Source: Algibacter sp. L3A6
GTDB taxonomy: Bacteria; Bacteroidota; Bacteroidia; Flavobacteriales; Flavobacteriaceae
Length of the DNA stretch: 64,000 nt
NCBI RefSeq assembly: GCF_009796825.1
Contig: NZ_CP047030.1
Location: forward strand, 1,587,501-1,651,500
Direction of reading: 5' to 3'
Under the pieces are notes generated by a model. The model was not told where the DNA came from, searched no databases, and saw only the letters and a list, made by a program, of their open reading frames with translations. Shown piece after piece: positions 43,737-53,123 of this stretch. The position numbers and the translations under genes are program-made. Position 1 is the first letter of the stretch. The number at the start of each line of letters is the position of its first letter.

Positions 43737-46043
43737 ATGAATCAAGATTATATAAAACCAGATAATTGGTCCGTTATAGAAGAGGGTTTCAATGCCGACT
43801 GCGTAAAATCTTCAGAAAGTTTATTGAGCATTGGTAACGGTGCTATGGGGCAGCGTGCTAATTTTGAAGAACAATATTCAGGACCAACGTTTCAGGGTAG
43901 TTATATTGCTGGCGTTTATTATCCAGATAAAACACGTGTGGGTTGGTGGAAAAATGGATATCCCGAATATTTTGCAAAAGTATTAAATGCACCAAACTGG
44001 ATTGGTATTAATGTTTCTGTAAATGGTGAACAATTAGATTTGCATACTTGTAAAGCTGTAGAAAACTTTAGGAGAGAGCTTAACATGAAAGCCGGTTGGT
44101 TGTCGCGTAGTTTTACAGCAACACTTCAAAATAGCGTAGTGATTGAGGTGGAAGCCAAACGTTTTTTAAGTTTAGAACTAGACGAAGTTGGAGCTATTGA
44201 ATATAGTGTGAAACCAATAAGTACTGATACGGAAGTGGTATTTCAACCTTATTTAGATTCTGGAATTACTAACGAAGATACCAATTGGGATGATAAATTT
44301 TGGGATACTTTAAAGGTTTGTAATGAAAACAATCAGGCTTTTATCGAGGCTAAAACCATGAAAACCGAATTTCATACCTGTACTTTTATGGAATCGGAGG
44401 TTTTTGTTAATGGAACTACTGTTGCTATAAAACCAATAATTGAAAGTGATTCTAATAGTATTTCTTTTAGTTATTCTAATCAAGTTAAACAAGGCGAAAC
44501 CTATACTATCAATAAGTTTGGTGGTTATGTTGTAGATACTAATCACGATAAAAATGAACTTATTTCTGCTGCAAAAAGCGTATTGAATTTAGCAACAGAA
44601 AAAGGGTTTGATGTTTTGTTAGAAGAACAAAAACAAGCATGGGAGCGTATTTGGAGCATGTCTGATATTTCAATTTCTGGAGATGTAAAAGCACAGCAAG
44701 GTATTCGTTTTAATATTTTTCAACTAAATCAAACTTACTTAGGTAAAGATTCTCGATTAAATATTGGTCCAAAAGGTTTTACCGGCGAAAAATATGGTGG
44801 AAGTACGTATTGGGATACCGAGGCGTATTGCATTCCGTTTTATATGGCTACCAAAGACCAAAATGTTGCAAGAAGCTTGTTGGAATACCGTTATAATCAT
44901 TTAGAAAAAGCGATTGAAAATGCCGAAAAATTAGGTTTTACAAATGGAGCCGCTTTATACCCAATGGTAACCATGAATGGTGAAGAATGCCATAACGAAT
45001 GGGAAATTACTTTTGAAGAAATACATAGAAATGGTGCTATAGCATTTGCTATTTTCAACTACTATCGTTACACGGGTGATTATAGTTATATCCCGGAAAA
45101 AGGTTTAGAAGTTTTAATTGGAATTGCTCGTTTTTGGCAGCAACGCGCTACGTTTTCTTCAGCTAAAAACAAATATGTTATTTTAGGAGTAACAGGTCCG
45201 AATGAGTACGAAAACAATGTAAATAATAACTTTTACACCAATTATTTAGCACAATGGTGTATTAATTATGCTTTAGAAAATATCTCAAAAATTGAAAGTG
45301 AATACCCTTCAGATTTTGCTAGAGTAATGAATAAAGTAAAACTAGAAGAAGCGGAATTAAACAAATGGAAAGCGGTTGCTGAAAATATGTATTTTCCTTT
45401 TTCAGAAGAAAAACAAATATACTTACAACAAGATGGTTTTCTAGATAAAGAATTAATCACTGTAGATCATTTAGAGAAAGCACAACGACCAATAAATCAA
45501 AAATGGAGTTGGGATCGTATTCTGCGTTCACCTTACATTAAGCAAGCTGATACCTTACAAGGTTTTTACTTTTTTGAAGATCAGTTTTCTAACGAAGAGT
45601 TGGAGCGTCATTTCGATTTTTACGAGCCTTTTACAGTTCACGAAAGTTCATTATCACCTTGTGTACACAGTATTCAAGCCGCAAAGTTAGATCGTATGGA
45701 GCAGGCGTACACGTTTTATTTAAGAACGTCTCGTTTGGATTTAGATGATTATAATAATGAAGTTCACGAAGGTTTACATATTACATCTATGGCGGGTACA
45801 TGGATGAGTATTGTTGAAGGTTTTGGTGGTATGCGTGTTAAGGATGATATGCTTTCTTTCACTCCAAAAATCCCTAAGGAATGGGATGAATATTCATTCA
45901 AAGTGAATTTTAGAAATCATATTTTAAAAGTGAACGTAAATCAATCGGGAGCTAAATTCGAATTAGAAGGCGATTCAGATTTACAAATTTTAGTCAATAA
46001 TTCACCGGTAACCATTTCTAGAAATAGTTTGTTAACCGTTTAA
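43737..46043 (+). CDS. GH65 glycoside phosphorylase (probable maltose phosphorylase)
   Basis: A 768-residue cytosolic enzyme (no signal peptide) of the GH65 family, which splits alpha-linked disaccharides with phosphate to beta-glucose 1-phosphate and glucose. The family motifs FRRELNMKAGWLSR, YWDTEAYCIPFYMAT and the acid-bearing GEECHNEWEITFEEIHRNG (about 415-433) are present, with the (alpha/alpha)6 barrel around 310-690. It lies 79 bp after pgmB and precedes GH97. Maltose specificity is inferred from the pgmB partner and the alpha-glucan locus; kojibiose, trehalose or nigerose cannot be ruled out. Confidence 0.9.
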   Translation: MNQDYIKPDNWSVIEEGFNADCVKSSESLLSIGNGAMGQRANFEEQYSGPTFQGSYIAGVYYPDKTRVGWWKNGYPEYFAKVLNAPNWIGINVSVNGEQLDLHTCKAVENFRRELNMKAGWLSRSFTATLQNSVVIEVEAKRFLSLELDEVGAIEYSVKPISTDTEVVFQPYLDSGITNEDTNWDDKFWDTLKVCNENNQAFIEAKTMKTEFHTCTFMESEVFVNGTTVAIKPIIESDSNSISFSYSNQVKQGETYTINKFGGYVVDTNHDKNELISAAKSVLNLATEKGFDVLLEEQKQAWERIWSMSDISISGDVKAQQGIRFNIFQLNQTYLGKDSRLNIGPKGFTGEKYGGSTYWDTEAYCIPFYMATKDQNVARSLLEYRYNHLEKAIENAEKLGFTNGAALYPMVTMNGEECHNEWEITFEEIHRNGAIAFAIFNYYRYTGDYSYIPEKGLEVLIGIARFWQQRATFSSAKNKYVILGVTGPNEYENNVNNNFYTNYLAQWCINYALENISKIESEYPSDFARVMNKVKLEEAELNKWKAVAENMYFPFSEEKQIYLQQDGFLDKELITVDHLEKAQRPINQKWSWDRILRSPYIKQADTLQGFYFFEDQFSNEELERHFDFYEPFTVHESSLSPCVHSIQAAKLDRMEQAYTFYLRTSRLDLDDYNNEVHEGLHITSMAGTWMSIVEGFGGMRVKDDMLSFTPKIPKEWDEYSFKVNFRNHILKVNVNQSGAKFELEGDSDLQILVNNSPVTISRNSLLTV

Positions 46044-46058
46044 TTGAATAAAGAAATT

Positions 46059-48170
46059 ATGAAGTTATTTATATTTATATGTGCTGTTTTGTTTTCAGTA
46101 ATAGACGGGAATTCTCAAGAATTTAAATCGCCTAATGGAAATTTAGTGATGCAGTTTTCTTTAGGTTTAAATGGTGAGCCAACTTATAAATTGGCATACA
46201 AAAATAAAGCAGTAATAAAGCCAAGCCACTTAGGATTGGAGTTGAAAAATGATAACAAATCGTTATTAAATAGCTTCGAAATTTCGAATACAGAAACAGT
46301 AACTTTCGACGAGACTTGGCAGCCTGTTTGGGGAGAAACCAAAGATATTCGCAATCATTATAATGAATTGGCGGTAGAGTTAACTCAAAGAGAAACGGAG
46401 CGTAAAATAATTATTCGTTTTAGGTTGTTTAATGATGGTTTAGGCTTTCGTTACGAGTTTCCTTCGCAAGAAAACCTGGTTTATTTTGTAATAAAAGAGG
46501 AGCGTACTCAATTTGCTATGGCTGGCGATCATAAAGCCTTTTGGATTCCTGGAGATTACGATTCTCAAGAATACGATTTTACGGAATCTAAATTATCAGA
46601 AATTAGAGGCTTGTTTGATACGGCTTTAACCGATAATGCCTCGCAAGAGCAGTATTCTAAAACAGGAGTACAAACGTCTTTAATGATGAAAACAGCCGAT
46701 GGGTTGTATATTAATTTACATGAAGCTGCACTTGTTAATTATTCTTGTATGAATCTTAATTTAGATGATGAAAACATGATTTTCGAGTCTTGGTTAACAC
46801 CCGATGCTAATGGTGATAAAGGTTATATGCAGGCGCCATGTACTTCTCCTTGGAGAACCGTTATGGTAAGCGATGATGCTCGAGACATATTAGCGTCCAA
46901 CATAACATTAAACTTAAATGAACCTTGCGTTATTGAAGATACATCTTGGATTAAGCCAGTAAAATATATTGGCGTTTGGTGGGAAATGATTACCGGAAAA
47001 AGTTCTTGGCAGTACACCGATGAATTACCAAGTGTAGAGCTCGGAATTACAGATTATACTCAGGTTAAACCAAATAAAACGCATGCAGCAAACAATACCA
47101 AAGTAAAACGATATATAGATTTTGCTTCGGAACATGGTTTTGATGGTGTTTTAGTTGAAGGTTGGAATGAAGGTTGGGAAGATTGGTTTGGGAAATCGAA
47201 AGATTATGTCTTCGATTTTGTAACACCATATCCGGATTTTGATTTAGAGGCTATACATAGTTATGCGAAATCTAAAGGGGTTAAAATGATAATGCATCAT
47301 GAAACCTCTGGCTCGGCACGAAATTACGAACGTCATCTTGATCAGGCTTACCAATTTATGAAAGATCATGGTTACGATGCCGTTAAAAGTGGTTATGTTG
47401 GTGATATGTTACCAAGAGGAGAACACCATTACGGACAATGGACGGTAAATCATTTTCAATATTGTGTAGAAAAAGCTGCAGATTATGAAATTATGGTTAA
47501 CGCTCATGAAGCCGTAAGACCAACCGGAATTAGTAGAACTTATCCTAATTTAATAGGAAACGAGTCTGCACGTGGAACCGAGTTTCAGGCCTTTGGAGGC
47601 TCTAAACCAAACCACGTTACAGTTTTACCGTTTACACGTTTAATAGGTGGCCCTATGGATTATACACCGGGTATTTTTGAAATGGATATCAGTAAGCTTA
47701 ACCCGGATAATAATTCGCATGTAAACAGTACTATTGCTAATCAATTGGCACTTTATGTAACTATGTATTCGCCGTTGCAAATGGCGGCAGATTTACCGGA
47801 ACATTACGAGCAATTTATGGATGCTTTCCAGTTTATAAAAGATGTTGCTTTAGATTGGGATGAAAGCACGTATTTAGAAGCAGAGCCGGGTTATTATGTT
47901 ACTATTGCTCGAAAAGAAAAAGGAGCAAACAATTGGTTTGTTGGTAATGTAAATGGTAACGAATCTAGAGTTTCAACCATTAAATTCGATTTCTTAGAAA
48001 AAGGAAAAAAGTATAAAGCTACTATTTATGCCGATGCTAAAGACGCGCACTACAAAACCAATCCACAGGCATATAAAATAACTACAAAAACAGTAACAAG
48101 TAAGTCTAAATTATCACAGTTCTCAGCTTCTGGTGGTGGTTACGCTATTAGTATTATGGAAATTAAATAG
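46059..48170 (+). CDS. GH97 alpha-glucosidase (SusB-like)
   Basis: A 703-residue periplasmic enzyme of the GH97 family: signal peptide about 1-19 (ending DGNSQ), then the N-terminal sandwich and the barrel. Diagnostic stretches are GVLVEGWNEGWEDW, KMIMHHETSGSARNYE, AVKSGYVGDM, NAHEAVRPTGISRTYPNL and GNESARGTEF; the HHE/NAHE glutamates fit the inverting SusB-type group rather than the retaining one. I chose the ATG at 46059; the frame also opens with TTG at 46044, right behind the GH65 stop, but that adds five residues before the signal peptide. It would trim maltooligosaccharides to glucose. Confidence 0.9.
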   Translation: MKLFIFICAVLFSVIDGNSQEFKSPNGNLVMQFSLGLNGEPTYKLAYKNKAVIKPSHLGLELKNDNKSLLNSFEISNTETVTFDETWQPVWGETKDIRNHYNELAVELTQRETERKIIIRFRLFNDGLGFRYEFPSQENLVYFVIKEERTQFAMAGDHKAFWIPGDYDSQEYDFTESKLSEIRGLFDTALTDNASQEQYSKTGVQTSLMMKTADGLYINLHEAALVNYSCMNLNLDDENMIFESWLTPDANGDKGYMQAPCTSPWRTVMVSDDARDILASNITLNLNEPCVIEDTSWIKPVKYIGVWWEMITGKSSWQYTDELPSVELGITDYTQVKPNKTHAANNTKVKRYIDFASEHGFDGVLVEGWNEGWEDWFGKSKDYVFDFVTPYPDFDLEAIHSYAKSKGVKMIMHHETSGSARNYERHLDQAYQFMKDHGYDAVKSGYVGDMLPRGEHHYGQWTVNHFQYCVEKAADYEIMVNAHEAVRPTGISRTYPNLIGNESARGTEFQAFGGSKPNHVTVLPFTRLIGGPMDYTPGIFEMDISKLNPDNNSHVNSTIANQLALYVTMYSPLQMAADLPEHYEQFMDAFQFIKDVALDWDESTYLEAEPGYYVTIARKEKGANNWFVGNVNGNESRVSTIKFDFLEKGKKYKATIYADAKDAHYKTNPQAYKITTKTVTSKSKLSQFSASGGGYAISIMEIK

Positions 48171-48189
48171 TTTGAAAATACATGTTATT

Positions 48190-50136
48190 ATGAATTATGT
48201 AAATATTAATAAATGGCATTCTACATTTTTAGTGGTTTCTTTTTTTGTTTTAAATACATCGTGTAAACAAAATAGTGATGCTTCTGTTTTAGAAGTAAAT
48301 GCGGTATCTAATATTGAAATTAAAAATGAAGTTGAACGGGTTGAACCAATGCATTGGTGGGTAGGTTTTAAAAATACCGAGTTGCAATTGTTGGTTAAAC
48401 ATCCAAATATTTCAGCTGCTACTCCAAAAATATCATATAAAGGTGTTTCAATTAAAAAAGTAAATAAAGCCGATAGTCCAAACTATCTTTTTATCGATTT
48501 AGATATTTCAAAAGAAACCAAAGCAGGGCAATTTAATATTGTTTTTAAGTTTAAAGACGGGAATGAATTAACTCAAACTTATCAATTAAAAACTCGTGAA
48601 ACTCCAGCTGAAGATTTTGTTGGTTTTGAGAGTAGTGATGCGGTTTATTTAATAACGCCAGATCGCTTTGCAAATGGTGATACAAGCAATGATATTGATG
48701 AAACGCTAAACGAGAAAACAATTAACAGAGATGATAATTATGCGCGCCACGGTGGCGATATAAAAGGCATAACGCAGCGTTTAGATTACATAAGCGATAT
48801 GGGTTTTACGGCAATTTGGCCTTGTCCGTTACTTACTAATAATATGGCAAACTCGTCGTATCACGGTTATGCAATGACCGATTTTTATCAAATAGATCCA
48901 CGATTTGGGACCTTAGACGATTATCGAGAATTGGCTGATAAAAGTAAGGAACGAGGTATAAAATTAATAATGGATCAAGTTGCTAATCACTGCGGAAGCG
49001 AACATTGGTGGATGAAAGATTTACCTTTTAAAGATTGGCTTAACTATCAAGAAAATTTTGAAAATGAAGGAGAATTAAAAACATCCAATCATAGGCGTAC
49101 TAGTAACCAAGATATCTACGCTTCTAAAATTGATAAAGAAGAAATGACGAATGGTTGGTTTGTATCCGCTATGCCAGATCTTAATCAGCGTAATCCATTT
49201 ATGGCAAAATACATTATTCAAAATAGTATTTGGTGGGTAGAAACAGTTGGTTTGGGTGGTATTCGTCAAGATACTTATCCTTATCCAGACAAAGCGTTTA
49301 TGAGTGAGTGGGCTGGAAGTATTATGACGGAATATCCTAATTTTTCAATAGTTGGCGAAGAGTGGAGTACAAACCCATTACTTATTGGTTATTGGCAAGA
49401 TGGTGCTAATAATCGTGATGGATACGATTCTAATTTAAAATCACCAATGGATTTTGCTATGCAGGATGCTATTGTGAAGGCTTTAAATGAAGAAGAAACC
49501 TGGGATCAAGGTTTAGTAAAAATGTATGAAGGTTTAGCGAACGATTTTTATTACGCGTCACCTAAAAATTTAATGGTGTTTCCGGATAATCATGATATGA
49601 GCCGCATTTTTACACAGCTTAAAGGCGATAATCCAAACACAAAAATAGCACTGAGTTATATTTTAGTCATGCCTAGAATTCCGCAAATTTATTACGGTAC
49701 CGAGATTTTAATGAATGATTTCCAAAAGCCTGGCGATCATGGGTTAATCCGTACCGATTTTCCAGGTGGTTGGAAAAACGATGCCGTGAATGCATTTACT
49801 GGGACAGGTTTAAGTGACGCACAAAGAGATATGCAATTGTATTTAAAAAAGTTGCTTAATTTCAGAAAGAGCAGCAGAGCAATACATAATGGAGAAACAC
49901 TGCATTTCGCGCCTTTTAAAGGAACTTATGTTTTGTTTAGAACGCTTAATGATGAGGTTGTTGTGCATATTATAAATAAAAACAACACACCAATAACATT
50001 AGATTTAGCTCGCTATGCAGAAGTGGGCTTAAAAGGTAAAACCTTAAAAAATATTATCACTAACGAAACATTTGTTTGGAAAGATAGTATAATTTTAAAA
50101 GAAAAAGGAAGTCTTGTTTATACCACAAAATTATAA
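48190..50136 (+). CDS. SusA-like GH13 neopullulanase/cyclomaltodextrinase lipoprotein
   Basis: A 648-residue enzyme with a lipoprotein-like signal (LNTSC, Cys25). A cyclomaltodextrinase N-terminal sandwich (about 50-135, MHWWVGFKNTELQLLV) precedes a GH13 barrel with DRFANGD, MDQVANH, GGIRQD (nucleophile Asp361), VGEEW (Glu390) and PDNHD (Asp469), and a C-terminal beta domain. I used the ATG at 48190; an earlier in-frame ATG inside GH97 gives a polar leader unlike a signal peptide. It starts 19 bp after GH97. In the Bacteroides sus system the SusA enzyme degrades imported maltooligosaccharides in the periplasm; the same role is likely here. Confidence 0.92.
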   Translation: MNYVNINKWHSTFLVVSFFVLNTSCKQNSDASVLEVNAVSNIEIKNEVERVEPMHWWVGFKNTELQLLVKHPNISAATPKISYKGVSIKKVNKADSPNYLFIDLDISKETKAGQFNIVFKFKDGNELTQTYQLKTRETPAEDFVGFESSDAVYLITPDRFANGDTSNDIDETLNEKTINRDDNYARHGGDIKGITQRLDYISDMGFTAIWPCPLLTNNMANSSYHGYAMTDFYQIDPRFGTLDDYRELADKSKERGIKLIMDQVANHCGSEHWWMKDLPFKDWLNYQENFENEGELKTSNHRRTSNQDIYASKIDKEEMTNGWFVSAMPDLNQRNPFMAKYIIQNSIWWVETVGLGGIRQDTYPYPDKAFMSEWAGSIMTEYPNFSIVGEEWSTNPLLIGYWQDGANNRDGYDSNLKSPMDFAMQDAIVKALNEEETWDQGLVKMYEGLANDFYYASPKNLMVFPDNHDMSRIFTQLKGDNPNTKIALSYILVMPRIPQIYYGTEILMNDFQKPGDHGLIRTDFPGGWKNDAVNAFTGTGLSDAQRDMQLYLKKLLNFRKSSRAIHNGETLHFAPFKGTYVLFRTLNDEVVVHIINKNNTPITLDLARYAEVGLKGKTLKNIITNETFVWKDSIILKEKGSLVYTTKL

Positions 50137-50153
50137 TTTAAAAAGCATTTAAA

Positions 50154-51125
50154 ATGAAGTTTAGCATTATTGTAATTTCGGTTTTACTATTTGTTTCCTG
50201 TAAAGAAATGGCAAAATCCGATGGTTTTGTTAAAGAAGAACTAATTACCAATCCCATGATTAGAACCTTAGAAAACACACAGTTAGCTGGTGGCGCATTG
50301 CTTAGAATGGATAGTTTGGCTTCAAAATATATTACACCACGACCTGTAGATGTTTGGTTACCCGAAAACTATTCAGAAGATAAAAAATACGCTGTACTTT
50401 ACATGCACGATGGTCAAAATTTATTCGATTCTACAACCACATGGAACCAACAAGAATGGAAAGTAGACGAGTGGGGGTTAAAATTAGTAGAGGAAGATAT
50501 TATCAAAGATTTTATAGTTGTTGGGATTCATAATATTCCAGAAATTCGTTGGCAAGATTTGTTTCCTGAAAAAGCAATCAATTATTTATCAGAAGCAGAT
50601 AAGAAAGCGATAATAAGTGAGGCTAAATCTCGACATTTTAGTTTGAAATTTAAAGGTGACAATTATTTAAAATTTTTAGTTGAAGAACTAAAACCATTAA
50701 TAGATTCTCAATTTTCAGTATATACAAACCAAGAGAATACAGTAGTTTCAGGCTCGAGTATGGGAGGTCTTATGAGTATTTATGCGTTGTGTGAGTATCC
50801 TAGTGTTTTTGGTGGAGCAGCTTGTTTGTCTACCCATTGGGAAGGTGCTCAGCCAAAAGAAAACAATCCTATAGCTCTGGCTATTCTAGATTATATGGAA
50901 GCTAATTTGCCTAATCCGGAATCTCACCGAATATATTTAGATTATGGAACAGAGACATTAGATGCCTATTACCCTAAGTTTACACCCGAAATAAATAGAA
51001 TTTTGAAAGCCCGTGGTTATACTAGTGATAATTCGGCGAATTTAGAGTTTAAAGGAGCTGATCACTCAGAGAACTCATGGAATAAACGTTTAGATATTCC
51101 GTTAACTTTTTTATTGAAAAAATAA
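50154..51125 (+). CDS. Alpha/beta-hydrolase (esterase D-like) lipoprotein
   Basis: A 323-residue lipoprotein (FVSC, Cys16) of the putative-esterase family PF00756. YMHDGQNLFD is the oxyanion-side strand, SGSSMGG carries the nucleophilic Ser, and GADHSENSW near the end should hold the His; the acid residue is not assigned. It sits 17 bp after the SusA-like gene, within the alpha-glucan operon. The substrate is unknown: an acyl group on polysaccharide or a glycosyl ester are possible. Its inclusion in the operon suggests a role in removing decorations. Confidence 0.8.
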   Translation: MKFSIIVISVLLFVSCKEMAKSDGFVKEELITNPMIRTLENTQLAGGALLRMDSLASKYITPRPVDVWLPENYSEDKKYAVLYMHDGQNLFDSTTTWNQQEWKVDEWGLKLVEEDIIKDFIVVGIHNIPEIRWQDLFPEKAINYLSEADKKAIISEAKSRHFSLKFKGDNYLKFLVEELKPLIDSQFSVYTNQENTVVSGSSMGGLMSIYALCEYPSVFGGAACLSTHWEGAQPKENNPIALAILDYMEANLPNPESHRIYLDYGTETLDAYYPKFTPEINRILKARGYTSDNSANLEFKGADHSENSWNKRLDIPLTFLLKK

Positions 51126-51175
51126 CAGTAGAAAGACTTGCTTAATAGTCCATTTTATTCAAAAAAAACATTGAA

Positions 51176-53056
51176 ATGAAAGCTATAAAACACATCATAT
51201 TTGTATTTTTATTACTCGTAATGAGTTGTAAAAATGAAGAAAAAATGGATGGTGAGACCATGGAGCCACAGGGTGTTGTAACGAGTGGAAAACAAGTGGT
51301 TTATCAAGTGTTTACGCGTTTGTTTGGTAATACAAACACCAATAATAAACCTTGGGGAACTATTGAAGAAAATGGAGTTGGTAAGTTTAATGATTTTACT
51401 GATAAAGCTTTATCTGAAATTAAAAAGTTAGGTGTTACTCACATTTGGTATACAGGTGTGCCACATCATGATGTAATTACCGATTATACGGCATATGGTA
51501 TTAATAACGACGATCCCGATGTTGTAAAAGGAAGAGCCGGTTCGCCATACGCTGTTAAGGATTATTATAATGTTAATCCGGATTTAGCTGTAAATGTAGA
51601 AAATAGATTAGAGGAATTTCAAGCTTTAATTAAGCGCGCGCACGCTGCAGGTTTAAAGGTGATTATCGATATTGTGCCTAACCATGTCGCTAGAAATTAT
51701 AAAAGCATTTCTAAGCCAGAAGGTGTGCAAGATTTTGGGGAAACCGATAATAAAACAGTAGTTTACGATGTAAATAATAATTTTTATTATAACCCAAAGG
51801 AAAACTTTGAAGTACCTAATTGGGAACATCATTATGTGCCTTTAGGTGGCCGCAGTACGGAATTGGTAGATGGTGTGTTTTTAGAGTTTCCTGCAAAATG
51901 GACCGGTAACGGAACGAGTGCATCCAGACCAAATATGAATGATTGGTACGAGACCGTAAAAGTTAATTATGGTATTTCGCCAGAAGGTGTAAAAGGTTTT
52001 GATGAATTGCCTAATGGTTTCGAGAATGAAACATACAAAAAACACTTTGAGTTTTGGCAAGATAAAACGGTGCCAAACTCGTGGGTGAAATTTAGAGATA
52101 TTGCCTTGTATTGGTTAGGTTTCGGAGTCGATGGATTCCGTTATGATATGGCCGAAATGGTACCTGTGGAATTTTGGAGTTTTATGAATTCGTCTATAAA
52201 AATGAAAAATCCTGAGGCGTTTTTATTGGCTGAGGTTTATAACCCGAGTTTATATCGCGATTATATTAAAAAGGGAAAAATGGATTATCTGTATGATAAA
52301 GTACAGTTCTATGATACCTTAAAACATGTAGTACAGGGTTATGGCAAAACAGATCATATTCCGCCAATTTTGGATAATTTGGCAGATATTGAGCATCATA
52401 TGCTTCACTTTTTAGAAAATCATGATGAGCAACGTTTGGCGAGTCCGGATTTTGCTGGTAATGCTGAAAAGGGACGACCTGCTATGGTTGTTTCGGCAAC
52501 ATCAACAACAGCACCAACTATGATTTATTTTGGGCAGGAAGTTGGTGAAGATGCTTCTGAAAATCCTGGTTTTGGGAATCCTACGCGAACATCTATTTTT
52601 GATTATGTTGGTGTACCTGCACATCAACGTTGGGTAAATAATAAGCAATTTGATGGCGGACAGTTAACAGATTCCGAAAGGGAATTAAGAGATTTTTATA
52701 AACGTCTTTTAAATTTTACTATACATAGCTCTGCATTAATGGGTGATTATGGCGATATTCATCAATATAACCGTGAGCATACCGAAAACTATACCGATAA
52801 AGTCTTCTCTTTTGTGCGTTGGAGTACTTCTGAAAAGCTTATTGTGATTTCAAACTTCGATGCTGAAAATAGTTTTGAAGTTCAATTAAAAATTCCGGAG
52901 AATATACTGAAGCTTTTGGATTTAGAAGACGGAACATATCCGGTAAAGGATCAGTTGTACAATAAGTTTTTATCAAAATTAATAATTGAAAACAGAACCG
53001 GTTCTATCGAAATTAAATTAAAACCGCTAGAGTCTTTCATATTAAAAATGGAATAA
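51176..53056 (+). CDS. GH13 alpha-amylase-type lipoprotein (626 residues)
   Basis: A 626-residue lipoprotein (LVMSC, Cys18, followed by KNEEKMDGE). The GH13 barrel spans about 40-500: QVFTRLFG, KVIIDIVPNH (motif I), GVDGFRYD (nucleophile Asp324), LAEVYN (Glu353) and FLENHDEQR (Asp417) are all intact. The C-terminal beta domain ends SIEIKLKPLESFILKME. It would cleave alpha-1,4 bonds at the envelope. It lies 50 bp after the esterase and 67 bp before another GH13. Subfamily and exact product are not assigned. Confidence 0.9.
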   Translation: MKAIKHIIFVFLLLVMSCKNEEKMDGETMEPQGVVTSGKQVVYQVFTRLFGNTNTNNKPWGTIEENGVGKFNDFTDKALSEIKKLGVTHIWYTGVPHHDVITDYTAYGINNDDPDVVKGRAGSPYAVKDYYNVNPDLAVNVENRLEEFQALIKRAHAAGLKVIIDIVPNHVARNYKSISKPEGVQDFGETDNKTVVYDVNNNFYYNPKENFEVPNWEHHYVPLGGRSTELVDGVFLEFPAKWTGNGTSASRPNMNDWYETVKVNYGISPEGVKGFDELPNGFENETYKKHFEFWQDKTVPNSWVKFRDIALYWLGFGVDGFRYDMAEMVPVEFWSFMNSSIKMKNPEAFLLAEVYNPSLYRDYIKKGKMDYLYDKVQFYDTLKHVVQGYGKTDHIPPILDNLADIEHHMLHFLENHDEQRLASPDFAGNAEKGRPAMVVSATSTTAPTMIYFGQEVGEDASENPGFGNPTRTSIFDYVGVPAHQRWVNNKQFDGGQLTDSERELRDFYKRLLNFTIHSSALMGDYGDIHQYNREHTENYTDKVFSFVRWSTSEKLIVISNFDAENSFEVQLKIPENILKLLDLEDGTYPVKDQLYNKFLSKLIIENRTGSIEIKLKPLESFILKME

Positions 53057-53123
53057 ATATCAGTAGAAAATAATTTGTAATTCATATAAAATAAATAGGT
53101 TTAAAATTAAAACATCAACTAAA

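Noticed and set aside
46044..46058. TTG start for the GH97 gene directly behind the GH65 stop
   Set aside because: It adds five residues before a clean signal peptide start; the ATG at 46059 is preferable.
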